Positions 9,060-20,258 of a stretch of 64,000 nucleotides of DNA are shown in pieces (positions within the stretch are counted from its first letter, which is position 1; every line of letters begins with the position of its first letter). Origin of the DNA: Phyllostachys edulis. Lineage: Eukaryota; Streptophyta; Magnoliopsida; Poales; Poaceae. A program made the translations under genes and the position numbers. The stretch spans positions 71,079,686-71,143,685 of the forward strand of contig CM070553.1 in assembly GCA_036346405.1 (NCBI GenBank). The letters are read 5' to 3'. A model generated the notes under the pieces. The model searched no databases. It was given only the letters and a program-made list of their open reading frames with translations, and was not told where the DNA came from.

Positions 9060-9966
9060 AAGGATCTCTACATATTCCGCATCGTAATTTTGCACGGTGT
9101 ACTGAAGACGATCGTTCTAATCGTGCTTCTCTGCTCACTTCTCAATTCTGGCATAGCCTGCAAAAGGCTATGGGAACCCGTCTTACCTTTAGCATGGCAT
9201 TTCACCCCCAAACTGATGGTCAGACCGAGAGGGTCAACCAGGTTTTGGAAGATATGCTTCGTGCCTGTGTTCTTTCCTATGGGAAGCATTGGGAGAAATA
9301 CTTGCCATTCGCCGAGTTTTCTTATAACAACAGCTTTTAGGCCAATCTCGGCATGGCACCTTTCGAGGCCTTATACGGGAGAAAGTGTAGGACCCGTTGA
9401 ACTGGTCGAGAGGCGGTGAAAGACCTCTCTTTGGCCGGACTCAATCAATGAGGCGGCGCCAAGTCCAAATTTTATTCGTGGCGTTTGCGCATGCTCAATC
9501 GAGCAAAAGAGCTATGCGGATCGCCGTCGGCGTGAGTTGCGTTTTGAGCCTAATGACTTTGTTTATCTCAAAGTCTCTCCTTTGAAGGGCCATCAACGTT
9601 TGGCGTCAAGGGCAAGTTGGCTCCTCGATATGTCGGTCCCTACCGCGTTATCGAGAAGAAGGAGCTGTTGCCTATAAGTTGGAGTTGCCGGCTGCGCTTG
9701 AGGGGTACATGATGTTTTCCATATGTCCCAGCTTAAGAAGTGCCTCCGTGTTCCAAGCGAGGAAGCTCGTTGGAAACTCTCGATGTCGGTGAAGATTTGA
9801 CCTATCGCGAGCACCTGTTCGCATACTCGATGAGTCCGAGCGAAGGACAAGGAATAAGACCATCAAGTTCCTTAAAGTTCGGTGGTCGAACCATTACGAG
9901 GATGAGGCTACTTGGGAAAGAGAAGATCGTCTGCGTGCGGACTATCCATCTTTCTTTATCGAGTGA
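9060..9966 (+). pseudogene. Broken integrase C-terminal half with chromodomain (family A, copy A2)
   Basis: This copy corresponds to 3-830 but is interrupted by several one- or two-base losses. The second catalytic Asp is visible as Asn (VSN-R near 9105-9130, in a context otherwise matching the integrase SDR motif), and the TDGQTERVNQ segment with the catalytic Glu is kept (about 9210-9245). A stop replaces a Gln in the AFRP-like segment near 9340. The chromodomain end is still readable and stops at 9964-9966. Many differences from the A1 copy are missing C bases in CCG or CCC runs, so part of the damage may be consensus error. Confidence 0.75.
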
Positions 9967-9992
9967 GCCAAATCTCGGGGCGAGATTTTTGT

Positions 9993-10002
9993 AAGGGGGA
10001 GA
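9993..10002 (+). promoter_or_regulatory. Polypurine tract of the A2 element
   Basis: AAGGGGGAGA lies just before the LTR start TGTAACATCCC at 10006. Confidence 0.8.
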
Positions 10003-10559
10003 TTTTGTAACATCCCAACTGTATAAGCAGGGTTTGTTCAAATATAATTATATGTGTAGAAATTAAAACTTTTTCTCACATCTTGAAAACCCTAATCTCT
10101 CTGTGATTCTAGTCCAAGAGTTGTGTAATCCAAAAGCACAAAGCTCTTGTTGACCAAAAGTCAAACTCCTTTTCCAATTATCTTAAATCTTGTGCCAAAT
10201 ATTTGGAAAATATTTTCCTTGGTCCTAAAACTGATGTGGGACCCCTCTGAAAAATATCACAAGTTGTAAAACTTGTTTGATAAATTTTGGAGGTAAAACA
10301 AATCCTTGAACAACCTTCATGAATTTTCTGAGAAAAATGCATTGCATAATAACCTCTGGAAATTTTATGCAAGGTTAACCTCATTGTCAGCAAGCTCCAG
10401 TTAAAATTTCATCAAATTTGGAGTTCATTTGCTATCTCAAATAAATCCTTTTTTGTCTCAGCTTGTTTATTAATCTAAATAAACTGGTTTGACTTGGGCT
10501 TGAACCGCTTTGCAAAGCAGGTCCAACCCAACCGCCTCCCTTAGCGCGTCAGACCTCCT

Positions 10560-11300
10560 CTCCCCCTTGATCAGGTCGTAGCCATTGGATTAACATCCAA
10601 CCGCCATGACCTCCTCCGCGGTCAATACCGCCAGGACCTCCCCACCTCATCGTCTTGGCCTTGGATCAAAATCCATGGCCTCGACCTCCCATGAGCTCAA
10701 ACCACCTTGACCTCCATTTTGTACTCACTTGAGGTCATAGCCGTTGGATTCAATCCTAAGGCCACGACCTCCTCTGCAAACCTTCTCTGCGAGGTCCTCC
10801 CACTTTGTTGAGGTCGTAGCCGTTGGATCAGATCCAACAGCCCACGACCTCCCCTCAAAATCTAGCGCACCAAACCTCCCCGTCGTGAGGTCGTAGCCGT
10901 TAGATATGAATCTCACGACCATGACCTCCCTCGCCCTCTCATCGCCACTAGATCTTGATCTGATGGCCATAACCTCTTGTCTTGGCTGCAGCTTAAGACC
11001 TCCCTTTGGTTGTGCGCCTTGGATTTAAATCCAAAGGCCATGACCTCCCCGCTTTTCTCTAAGTCACACGCAGTTATGTCCTCCCCTCAGGTCTGAGCCC
11101 TTGGATGTAAATCCAAAGGCTAGGACCTCCTAACCCTTTATCCTTTGCGCATCTGCGTTTTGGAAATCGGAGGGCTCGACCTCCCTTTCCAAATCGTGTG
11201 GTGGGACCTCCTCCCGTCCTTTAAGCGTAATGGTTCAAAAATAGGATCCGATGGCTAGGACCTCCCGTGGTCTTATCCAGCGGTCAAAATGACCTCCCTG
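10560..11300 (+). repeat. GAGGTC...GACCTC inverted-repeat array in the A2 U3
   Basis: Same unit type as at 1436-2060, for example GAGGTCGTAGCCGTTGGAT paired with ATCCAACAGCCCACGACCTC at 10811-10855. Unit number and order differ from A1. Confidence 0.7.
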
Positions 11301-11538
11301 TTCTTCTCCTTCCTCGGTCACGCATGCGTGCATCGAAAGCGATGATTTAATGCTGCTTTGAATCGTACCTTTAACAAGCTGTTTCTTGACCGCATTAAAT
11401 CTGTGTCGACTTTCCGCCTCTCGATCTGCCTAGCTTTGTCACCATGTCAACTTTACATCTTGTCCAAGCCCTAGACCGACCCATGGGCCAAGCTCACCAT
11501 GAGCTTAACCCGTGGTTCACAACCTCCTGTGCCCTAGG

Positions 11539-11545
11539 TATAAAA
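11539..11545 (+). promoter_or_regulatory. TATA box of the A2 LTR
   Basis: TATAAAA in the same context (GCCCTAGG before, CCTCCCC after) as the A1 TATA box. Confidence 0.65.
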
Positions 11546-14440
11546 CCTCCCCTCTGTTTCTTTGGCTTCCTTTGCACACCATTGTTCCTTGCTTGCACCC
11601 CTATGCTTGTGAGCTCTAAACCACCGAAGCTCTCCTTGGCGCCATTCTTTGGAGCTTGAAGCTCCTCGGTGGACAAGGGTCCTGAGTTTCTCCTCCTTTT
11701 CTCTGAGCTTCTTTTGTGCCTTTCCTCTAGGAGCAAGTCCTAACTTGATTAGTTTGGGCATTTTCAGAGGTGGACAAAGTGGAGCTTGGAGTCGAGCTTT
11801 GGCCGTGGAGCACCTTTCCTCCCGGCACCGGTCCTTCCTTCCTCGACCTCCTCGGCACCTCGGGACCTCCAGTACTCCTCCTGTTAGTCCCTTAGTTCTT
11901 TGCACCCGCATATGTATCTTTCTTGCGGGCGTCTGTTTGAGCACACGCTTGAATGTCGCGCGGAGCTTCATTTTGGCTGTGCTTGCCTTCGTTGTCCTCT
12001 CCGGCTCGCCGGCGTTCAAGGCCGTCGCCGCCATCGAGAGGAGGTCCATTGGGTGCGCATGGTTATTGCGGACCCAACGGTACCATTGGGTGTCGCCGGC
12101 GAGGTCTGTATCGCCGGCGATGACCACATCTTTGAGCTCGGGTCTTTGTCGGACAAGATCGGCGGCGCTGTTGTCGTTTTTACGACAAAGATCCACCGCG
12201 TTTAATGCGCCAATCATTTGCTCAACCTCTTAATCATTAGCATGACTTTAATCTCGCCGTGCGCGCATTTAAGACCTCCCGCGCGGACCTCTTTGTGTCT
12301 CGCGCGCATTTATTCCATGTCCGAGCGCGTGCGCGCTGGGTCTGGGACGTCCAGACCTCCTCCCAGGAGATCTTGAGCGTCCAAGACCTCCCCTTAAGTG
12401 ATCGTGGCCGTCCAGACCTCCCCTGGAGGTCTGTGACGTTTGGACCTCCACTTAGGACCTCCCCGAGGTCATCTCAGCCGTTCATGACCTCCCCGGGTAG
12501 ATCTTGACCGTCAAGGTCCTCCCTCGGACGATCTGGACCATCAAAGTCCTCCCTTGGAACATCTGGACTGTCCAGGACCTCCCCTGTGAGGTCCTGACGA
12601 TGTAGGTCTTCCTCGGGGAGATCTTGATAGTTTAGATCTTCCTTTGGAAGATCTCAACCGTTGAGGACCTCCCCCGCGTCGATCTGAGCCGCTTATGTCC
12701 TCCCATGTCTTTGTGGGTTTTAGAAATTCCTGTGAAGTCTTAATTATAAGCTGAAATAAGGTATAACTTTAGAATTTCATATCTTTTTCGTTTTAAATCC
12801 AAATGAGGTCATTCAAATTTTGTTGGTTACGGCTTGACCTGGGCTCCAATAAAAAAAATGGTTATGAGCCCAGTTCAGCTCCGAACATGGGTTTGCAAAT
12901 AGGTTTCAAAACTAGCTTTAAATGTACACTCAAATTGATGCTTAACTTGTAAAATACATAACTAATGCTCTGTAGATTATTTTTGAGTGAATCCAACTTT
13001 GTTGGTTTCCTCTATTAATGAACTCACTATGAAAATTAGTTTTGAGCTTGTTGCTGTTGTCAAAAAGAGTTCTGGTGCATTATAATTTTGTTCAAGTTCT
13101 TGTTTTTGAAAAATGGTAGCAATCCTCAGCAACAATTTGTGGTGATCCCGTGAGCGATCCTCAGCAACAATTTGACCAGCAACAGCAAGGCAAGCAGTTT
13201 GATCATTTCCATCATTGTCCCATTACTTTAAAGCTTAATATATTGTTTTACTTATATGTATGCATGCTACTTTGTGTTAAAATATAAGCTAGCAATCCTA
13301 TAGTTGCATAATCTGAGGAATTGTTTATCCTCTACTACCCATGAGCCTAGGTTATTTGCTGTGGTTTGAGCTCGTTGGATGAGCTCTTATCACTTAGTAG
13401 TTTACGTTAACATTGCTTAGCCATGCTTAGTTATCGGTAGTAATGGGCGATCATCGACTTAGTCGATGGTCTTGATCACTCAAAACTGATTATTACTCCT
13501 ATATGTCCAGCACTTGTGCTTTGATTAATTGTAAAATCAAAAACTGAAAATAAAAGATTGATTTAGACTTGGGCATATTGGATGGATGGTGCGGTTTTGG
13601 AATGTGGTGGTATGCAGGTCCCTAAGGACCGAGTTACTTGGGTCACTAAGCCAAGCGCTTTTGCGTGCTAACCACACGAGGGGATATGGGACCTCTCTTG
13701 ACTAAGTACTTTGGGCGGTGCTAATTGGGGTCGCTCGGTTGGTGTGTTTTAAGGATAAAATGTGTGTGTGTGTGGTGTGGGAATGGGCGTTGGCGCATCG
13801 GTTAGGTCAGTCCATTGGGTCCTTATCCCGTGGGTTGTCTTGGTCAAAATTAGCACTCGTCCATTGGAAATGTCTCGTAGGACTTAGCCGTCGCTGCATA
13901 CCAAAGGTAGTGTGCTTTAAGGAAAGGCGATCGGCGTGTGGGTACATTGGTACACCCTGCAGGTTAAAACTATTGAATAGCCTCGTCCTAGGTTATGGAC
14001 ATGCTTGGTAAGGTCGTTCAAGAACTAGTCTCAACCATTTAATTAAAACTTGATGGGCTGGCATGAATGGATGTTCATGCTATTGTTGTGGTGACTTGGG
14101 TTAGTCACTTCCAGGTTGATCTTGTTGTTGTTACTATGTTATTATCTCGTTGTTATTTCAACAATTAAAAATGCTTTGCCAAATTGCCTTCAATCTATTA
14201 TGTTATTGCAAATGAAACTTGCTTTATGCTAAAATGAGTCCAAAGCCTAATATTAACTTCTGGTTTGTTGCTTATGTACTATGTGTTGTATGGAATTGAT
14301 ACATTCTTTTGTTGTGAGGTATGTATACTGCATTCTGGGAAGTATACATCTCTCGAGACCGGGTTTATCTGGTTGATAATACTAGGGTCAATTGGATGAC
14401 TAAGTATTATGAGCCTAATAAATCGGGGTCTCACAAGTGT

Positions 14441-14453
14441 TGGTATCAGAGCC
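14441..14453 (+). promoter_or_regulatory. Primer-binding site (second in the array)
   Basis: TGGTATCAGAGCC follows the LTR end by five bases. A primer-binding site after a 3' LTR shows that another element unit is joined in tandem. Confidence 0.9.
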
Positions 14454-14834
14454 ATCCTGACCGTAGTAACCCAAGGTTGGTCGTTATTGGGATATTTTGG
14501 AAAACCTATTTTCACAATATCAAATGGTTTATGAAAGCTTAAGTAAAGTCTCTTCTTTTACTCCTTACCTATCTTAGTGTTCTTCTCTCATCTTGTTCTA
14601 ATTGAGTTTTAAAAGTTGTTTTCCTTTCCTCCTCTCAAAAGATAGACCCAATTAAACGATAACACTGGGTTTTGGGGAATCAATGAGTTTGGCAAATTGA
14701 AGTGTTAGCTGCCCATTTACAAGGTTTTGAAGCTTCTGGAATGGCCAATTTCGACTGGAAGCTTGGATGCAAAATCTGGACAGCAAGCGTCAATTTCCGG
14801 ACAGCAAGCTCAAAGGTTCTAAATAGGGTAGAAA
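14454..14834 (+). mobile_element. Duplicated piece of the family A leader
   Basis: Nearly identical to about 6603-6974 of the A2 leader, including the phrase GGACAGCAAGCGTCAATTTC. It breaks off at GGGTAGAAA and is joined through CCT to a second LTR end. Confidence 0.75.
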
Positions 14835-15024
14835 CCTAATATTAACTTCTGGTTTGTTGCTTATGTACTATGTGTTGTATGGAATTGATACATTCTTTTG
14901 TTGTGAGGTATGTATACTGCATTCTGGGAAGTATACATCTCTCGAGACCGGGTTTATCTGGTTGATAATACTAGGGTCAATTGGATGACTAAGTATTATG
15001 AGCCTAATAAATCGGGGTCTCACA
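14835..15024 (+). mobile_element. 190-bp family A LTR terminus closing the array
   Basis: Appears identical to 14246-14435 over its length and ends GGGTCTCACA. It abuts C1 LTR sequence CGTGACCC, so CGTGA is the expected right-hand target duplication; the left one is outside the window. Confidence 0.8.
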
Positions 15025-16367
15025 CGTGACCCAAAAGGGTGGTCTTAGCGAAAAGACCCACAAAGGGTGGTCTTTACAAAAAGACCGCGAAGGGTGGTCT
15101 TTGCAAAAAGACCACGCGGAGGTCCAGAGGACGAGAAGGTCCAAAGGACAAGGAAAAAGGCGCGATGAAGTAGAGCCGTCCGATCCCGTGAGAGGGGAAA
15201 GGCGCGGCACTGGATCGGACCACGCGAAGGAAAAGGGAGATCCAACGAAGAGGAGGATTCAACGGAGGAGATAGATCAAGGGGAGGTCTTGACGGTTAAG
15301 ATGAGATCAAAGGAGGTCCCAACGGTCAAGATGAACTCAAAGGAGGTCCTGAACGGTTCAGATGAGTTAAAAGGAAATCTTGATGGCTAGGATGAACCCG
15401 AGGGTGGTCCTGACAGCCAAGATGAGAACAAAGGGAGGTCTTGATGATCAGGATGAATCCGAGGGTGGTCCTAACGGTCAAGATGGAACCAAAGGAGATC
15501 TCGACGGTCAAGACCAACACAAGAGAGGTCTCAACGGTCAAGATAGAGCTAAAGGAGATCTCGACGGTCAAGACCAACATAGGGGAGGTCTCAACGGTCA
15601 AGATGGAAGCAAAGGAGATCTTGACAGTCAAGACCAACAGAGGGGAGGTCTCAACGGTCAAGATGGAACCAAAGGAGATCTCGACGGTCAGGATGAACCC
15701 GAGGGTGGTTCTGACGGTCAAGATGAGATCAAAGGGAGGTCTCAACGGTCAGGATGAACTCGAGGATGGTCCTGACGGTCAAGATGGAAGCAAAGGGAGG
15801 GAAGTGACAGAGAGGAAGGGGTGCAGAGGAGCAAAAGCCGAGCGGACACGAGGGAAGTTCAAAGGAGGTTCAGATGGACACAAGGAGGTCCAAACGAAGG
15901 GGGAATTCAACCCAAAATTAGAATTTCAAAATCAAGAACATTTGAAACACAAACCCGAGCTAGAACGCCTCAGGGTGGGCGTGTCCCAAGGGGAGGTCAA
16001 TCCGAAGGGGTGGTCTGGACAAGGAGAGAGGTCCGAATCACAAGGGAGGTCTAGACCCTCAGATCCAGACAAAGGGAGGTCAGGACCCTTAGATCCAGAT
16101 GAAGGGAGGTTGGGACCCTTAGATCCAGACAAAGGGAGGTGGTCCAAAGAAGAAAGAGAGAACGGGGCCGAAGGAGAGCACAGAGCGAACAAAGAAAAGA
16201 AAGAACTCCAACAAACTCGAACAGAAACTGAACTGATTTAGTTGAAGTTTGATTTAGTCCTTTAAAGTCCTTTTTAAAATCTCAAGTTAAGCTTTGAATT
16301 CTCATCAAAACCAAATGGTTCTTTTATTTTGAAAATTCAAAAAGACTCCGAAAACCAGGGTGTTACA
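15025..16367 (-). mobile_element. 3' LTR of element C1 (minus strand, truncated by the family A insertion)
   Basis: On the minus strand the LTR starts TGTAACACCCTGG at 16367, directly after a polypurine tract and integrase end. Only about 1.34 kb (the U3 side) remains; the rest is cut off where family A joins at 15024/15025. It matches the outer part of the C1 5' LTR (about 43782-44828), including repeated GGGTGGTCTTTGCAAAAAGA motifs and GGGGAATTCAAC. Confidence 0.75.
15271..15790. repeat. 30/60-bp minisatellite in the C1 LTR
   Basis: Units alternate between GGAGATCTCGACGGTCAAGA and GGAGGTCTCAACGGTCAAGA with about 10 bp of filler, giving a 30-bp half unit and a clear 60-bp period at 15481-15720. 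As 60 is divisible by three, long open frames appear on the plus strand, but they encode only low-complexity repeats. Confidence 0.85.
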
Positions 16368-16370
16368 AAC

Positions 16371-16381
16371 CTACCCCCCTT
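16371..16381 (-). promoter_or_regulatory. Polypurine tract of element C1
   Basis: Minus-strand AAGGGGGGTAG lies three bases inside the 3' LTR border at 16367. Confidence 0.7.
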
Positions 16382-16403
16382 AAGGGAATCTCAACCCTGA
16401 GAT

Positions 16404-16600
16404 TCAGACTTGGCTAGCAAAAAGGTGGGGATACTCCTCTTTAAGTTCTTCTTCTCGCTCCCAGGTGGCTTCACTTTCTGGGTGGTGGCTCCACTGGACT
16501 TTGTATGAACGGACGATCTTGCTCCTGGTAACACGCTCGGCGACGTCCAGAATCTTGATTGGCCACTCCACATAAGTGAGGTCCTCTTGAAGATCAATGC
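16404..16600 (-). pseudogene. C1 integrase C-terminus with chromodomain, cut off by element B
   Basis: The minus-strand frame reads the chromodomain tail, including HHPESEATWE and EEYPHLFASQV, with a stop at 16404-16406. It continues across the element B insertion at 28092 on the right. TSD aatgc at 16596-16600 marks the break. Confidence 0.8.
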
Positions 16601-18027
16601 TGTAACATCCCTATTTTCCTGGCCTTTTTGAAGATTTCCAAAACCCTAAAAAGGAACCATTTGATTTTATTAATTTGCCAAAGCTTAAATGGTAATTTAG
16701 AATTTCAAAAGTGGTTTAATTTGAAATTAATTAAACTTCAATTAATTAAAGTTGGTTTAGTGAGTTTAGTTGGATTTTTATTTGGTTTTTCCTTTGGCCT
16801 TATGTTAAAAATAATTAATTGCAAAAACTAAAAGCAAAAGTGAAGCTGAAAACTATTTTTACTAAGTCCTAAATAATTCAAGGGATTTCTGTGAATTTTC
16901 CTAGAATTTTGGGACAGCTTAAGCTATTTTCTAAAAATGCTTTTGCTTTTCTGCTATTTTCTAAAAAGAAAAAGATTAGGAAATCCTCCTCAACAGTGTG
17001 GGCCGAAACTCCCTCGGCAGATTCTTTGTCTTCGCGTCTGTGACCCAGACCCATGTGACCCTCTCCCTCTCCACCGTTCGATCTGGATCGAACGGGCGTG
17101 GTTGCGCCGCGTCGCCCTCTCTCTCTCCCTCTCTCTTTCTCTCGCTGCCACTGGGGCCCGCCTGTCAGCCTCAGCCCCGCCGGGTCGTCCCCTACCTCCG
17201 TCCCCGCCGCTCCCTCGCTCCCTCGCCGCAAATCCCGCCGCTCCGCGCCGCCTCCCTCGTTGCCCTAAGCGCCTGCCTGTCACACTTTATGCCACGTTCC
17301 CGCCTCCTTGCCTTGCGCCCCCCTCCTTCTGCCCCTCCTCCGCGTTTCTCCGGCCACAGCGCCATGTATTAAAAATGCCGCCGTCGCTTCTCCCTTTCCC
17401 TTGCGCCGCGCCGTCAAGCCTTCCCGTCGTCGCCGACCCCACCCTCGGCATCGCCGTCTTAAAGCGCACCGGTCGCACCTCCGTCGCCTAAACCTCGCCG
17501 GAGCTCCTTCGCGCGTTGAGCCGCCGCCTCGCCGCTTCTTTTTCCTCGCCCCGTCGTCTCGTCGCCGCCCGTCCTCGAGCGCGCGCGTAGCTTCGCCGCG
17601 ACCTCCTCTTCGCGACGGTGCCCTCGCCGCCCCACCAGGCTTCGCCGCCGTTCATGGCGACCCTCGATCGAGCGCCGCGCCTCGGGTGCGGCGTGGCGAC
17701 CACGTGGCCGCCACCTCGGCGCCCGTCGGTGCCACGTCGGCCCTTTCACGACGCGTGCGCCAACAAGCACCGATCGGCAATGGCATGATTTTCTTCGGAT
17801 TTTCTTTAGGAAAATAATTCCGGAAATTCGAGAAAACCCTAAAATCCATCATTTTATGTGATTTTCTAACTTCCTTTGGCCGTAACTTCTTCATTCGAAC
17901 TCCGATTCGAGTGATTCCAATTTCTAAATTCATCTAAAATCCTTGTCTTCCTATTAGTATTTATTTGGTATTTATTTGGATTTTATTTGGAGTTGTTTTA
18001 TTTATTTAGCTTTGGTTGCGCGTATAG

Positions 18028-18090
18028 GTTCCGGCGTTTCGGAAAATTTCGCAGACCCGACGACCGAAGCACCTCCACTCTTCAATGAAG
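18028..18090 (+). CDS. Candidate LTR small-gene exon 2 (family B, 5' LTR)
   Basis: 63 nt between acceptor GCGCGTATAG and donor GAAG|GCAAGT. In the shared phase it reads SGVSENFADP then TEAPPLFNE. The ending PLFNE parallels PLFIE of C1 and TLLDE of C2. Both flanking introns are phase 1. Confidence 0.5.
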
Positions 18091-19399
18091 GCAAGTCATA
18101 GACCATTGATCATGTTGATCCCATGTTTATAAAAGTATATTGTTTTATATAAACATGCATGGCTAGTTTTATAATAAATGGTTTCGGGTTTAGTTAATTA
18201 CCTAATTGCCATTATGCCTCCTTGTTAATTTGTACTTGACATGTATCCTTGAATGACATAACTCCTTGGACACCCTAGGATGGTTATTGTTAGTTGGACA
18301 TGATGTAATACCAACATGGGTACCGTATTGCTTAGTCATGCTCTAGTAGACGTTGGTCTCGATCTCATGATTCAATAAATGTTGATTTGCCCTAAGCGCA
18401 CATGGTTTGTGGCTTGTGTAGTAACGACTGTGTTGCTAATAATGCGAAGTGTGGTCTGTGTGAGACCACGACATTTGTTGTCACCTTACTAAAATTTGTG
18501 TGTCATGATTAGGGTGGTCCTCTGGCTGGGTTGAACCGAACATGATGAATTTGACTAAAGGAAATTATGGAACCGTGGCAGAGCCACTTTTGATAAAAGA
18601 TGTTGTGCCATGACTAGGGTGGTCATTTGGCGAGTTGAGCGAAAATAATTTATGCTCGGACGAGTGGGTGGTGGAAAAGGTGGGTGCCGTAACGCACACT
18701 TGGAATGTGGAACCGTCTCATCTGAGCAACCAACTAAGGACTTAACCTTGAACCATTGATCTGGGCCTCAACCGTACAACCACATGTCTAGATTGGGATA
18801 GACCTGGCTGAATAATTAGCAATGTCTTGGTTCAGTTCTGTTTTGGTTGGGAATGGCGCAAGAGGGGGCCAGATGGAGGCGAAACCTTAGCGAGCAGAAC
18901 TGAGTCAAGACAGAACTTTGTAAAGCCTTGTCACATACTCTAGGCCCTTACCCAAGGTAGTGGCGGTGGCATAGATATATGCCGAACAAACTAGAGAAAT
19001 TGTGTCTTGTGGGTCAAGTTGTACAACCTCTGCGAGTGTAAAACTATTGAATAGCCGTGTCCCGATTCACGGACATGCACAGTGATTTCACGCAAGGGGT
19101 AGAGCAGTATTTGAAAATGTTGGAATGGTTTGGTCGAATCTTGTAGTTGGTTGATGGTTGGGTAGTGAGCAGGTGTTCACTATTTGTTTCAAAGAAAGTT
19201 GCTTACTTATGTATTACTCTTTTAAATTATGCTTTGCAATCTACTTATCGTATTCTTGTCAAATGTTGCTTTTAGCAAAATAGCCATAAAGCTATCCTTG
19301 CCAAGCCTTGCATAAATATTACTTGCATACAATTCACTATGACTTGCTGAGTACATTCAAAGTACTCATGGCCTTGCGCCCTCTGTTTAAATCAATGAG

Positions 19400-19464
19400 A
19401 GGAAGGTGAACCAATGAACTCAGAGTTTTATGAAGAAGATTACTTTGAAGACTTTGCGAATTAG
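19400..19464 (+). CDS. Candidate LTR small-gene last exon (family B, 5' LTR)
   Basis: 65 nt. Joined to exon 2 in phase it gives an acidic tail including EFYEEDYFEDFAN, with TAG at 19462-19464. The acceptor reads ATGAG here but CAG in the 3' LTR. The GC-AG intron is 1309 nt. Confidence 0.5.
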
Positions 19465-19752
19465 GTCGCGTCCTTCACTTGATTGCCGGTGGGCATATTG
19501 GGTGACCTCCACCAGATGTTTTGTTCTCCGCTGCAAGTTTACTCTGTTATCTTTAGCCCTGCGTGGCAACCGTTGTAAGTCTTGACCATAAGGTCCCTTT
19601 TGTTAATATTATTAATTTGTCTACTTCATCTTTTGTTTGGTTGTGTGGTTATGATTGCACCAATGTTGCAAGCTGTGTGAGCTAGCTCTTGATCATGGGA
19701 CTAGTTCGAATACAGAGGGTCCCGGGTTGCATACCCAGGGTCCCGACAATGA

Positions 19753-19764
19753 TGATATCGAGCC
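19753..19764 (+). promoter_or_regulatory. Degenerate primer-binding site of element B
   Basis: TGATATCGAGCC, four bases after the LTR end, resembles TGGTATCAGAGCC with one change and one missing base. The initiator-tRNA-Met assignment is by similarity. Confidence 0.6.
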
Positions 19765-20258
19765 ATATCGGTACTGAGGGCGTAACCATAGTTAGCATGG
19801 TCGTTTAGTCAAGACTTCAAAAAAAAAATTTATTTTCTAAATCAAACCAACAGTTAACTTGAGTAGTATTCTCCTCTCATCTTACTCTAGTCTTCCTCAC
19901 CTTATGCTAATCTCTCCTTATTCCATTCTCTAGTCCGACTTCTTATCTTTTCTGAACTTGGTTCTGAATGTAAAATGACCCTTTTATCTCGATAATCTCT
20001 ATAGAATCGAGCTTTGCTTGAAGTCGCCCACCTTCATAAGATAGATTAGTAGTAGTTACCATTTTCATTTCAAGATGTCGTTTAGGATTTGTGGCTTGAG
20101 TGTTGTTGCCTCTTGTAGCTTTCCTGCTATTGTTAGTGGGTTAAACCGACTTTCCCCAATTAGGTTGTCCGTCTTTACGCCCTTATCCGGCTCGCCTTTG
20201 TGCTTTTCCTCTTTCCTATTATGCTTTCTTCCCTCATCTATTAAACCCGAGAAGATCC
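19765..20258 (+). other. Element B untranslated leader
   Basis: About 490 bp of T-rich sequence before gag with no coding signal that I can see. Confidence 0.6.

Larger units (their letters stand above)
10006..14435 (+). mobile_element. Family A LTR, copy A2 (3' LTR)
   Basis: The LTR runs from TGTAACATCCCAACTG to ...GGGTCTCACA and is followed by a second primer-binding site at 14441 instead of flanking DNA. Compared with A1 it has two internal losses. One is around 13120, where the sequence jumps to GTGGTGATCCC and exon 2 loses its acceptor. The other is at 14246, where GTCCAAAG-CCT joins CCT-AATATTAAC and removes hairpin P2 and the last exon. The palindrome at 13970-13980 reads CTATTGAATAG, lacking one C. 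Confidence 0.85.
16601..19748 (+). mobile_element. Family B 5' LTR
   Basis: TGTAACATCCCTATTTT to ...GGGTCCCGACA, 3.15 kb. A GC-rich leader (about 17030-17770) is followed by an AT-rich stretch, exon 2 (18028-18090), a 1.3-kb GC-AG intron with P1 (palindrome 19044-19054, one C short) and P2 (19348-19368), and the last exon (19400-19464). Compared with the 3' LTR it lacks about 140 bp around 17370-17385, which includes the only TATA-like motif of the 3' copy. Confidence 0.9.

Noticed and set aside
11534..12217. 227-codon minus-strand ORF in a family A LTR, with a shorter relative at 2626-2997
   Set aside because: It runs antisense to the LTR leader. The similarity between copies is explained by LTR nucleotide identity, and the frame is not kept in the other family A LTRs.
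15441..16241. 266-codon plus-strand ORF
   Set aside because: It is a low-complexity translation of a 60-bp minisatellite in an LTR on the opposite strand, with parallel open frames, so it is explained by the repeat period.
17308..17817. 169-codon ORF in the B 5' LTR and its relative at 25703-26158
   Set aside because: GC-rich Arg/Pro-rich frames in the leader. The two LTRs of the same element do not keep the same frame or start.
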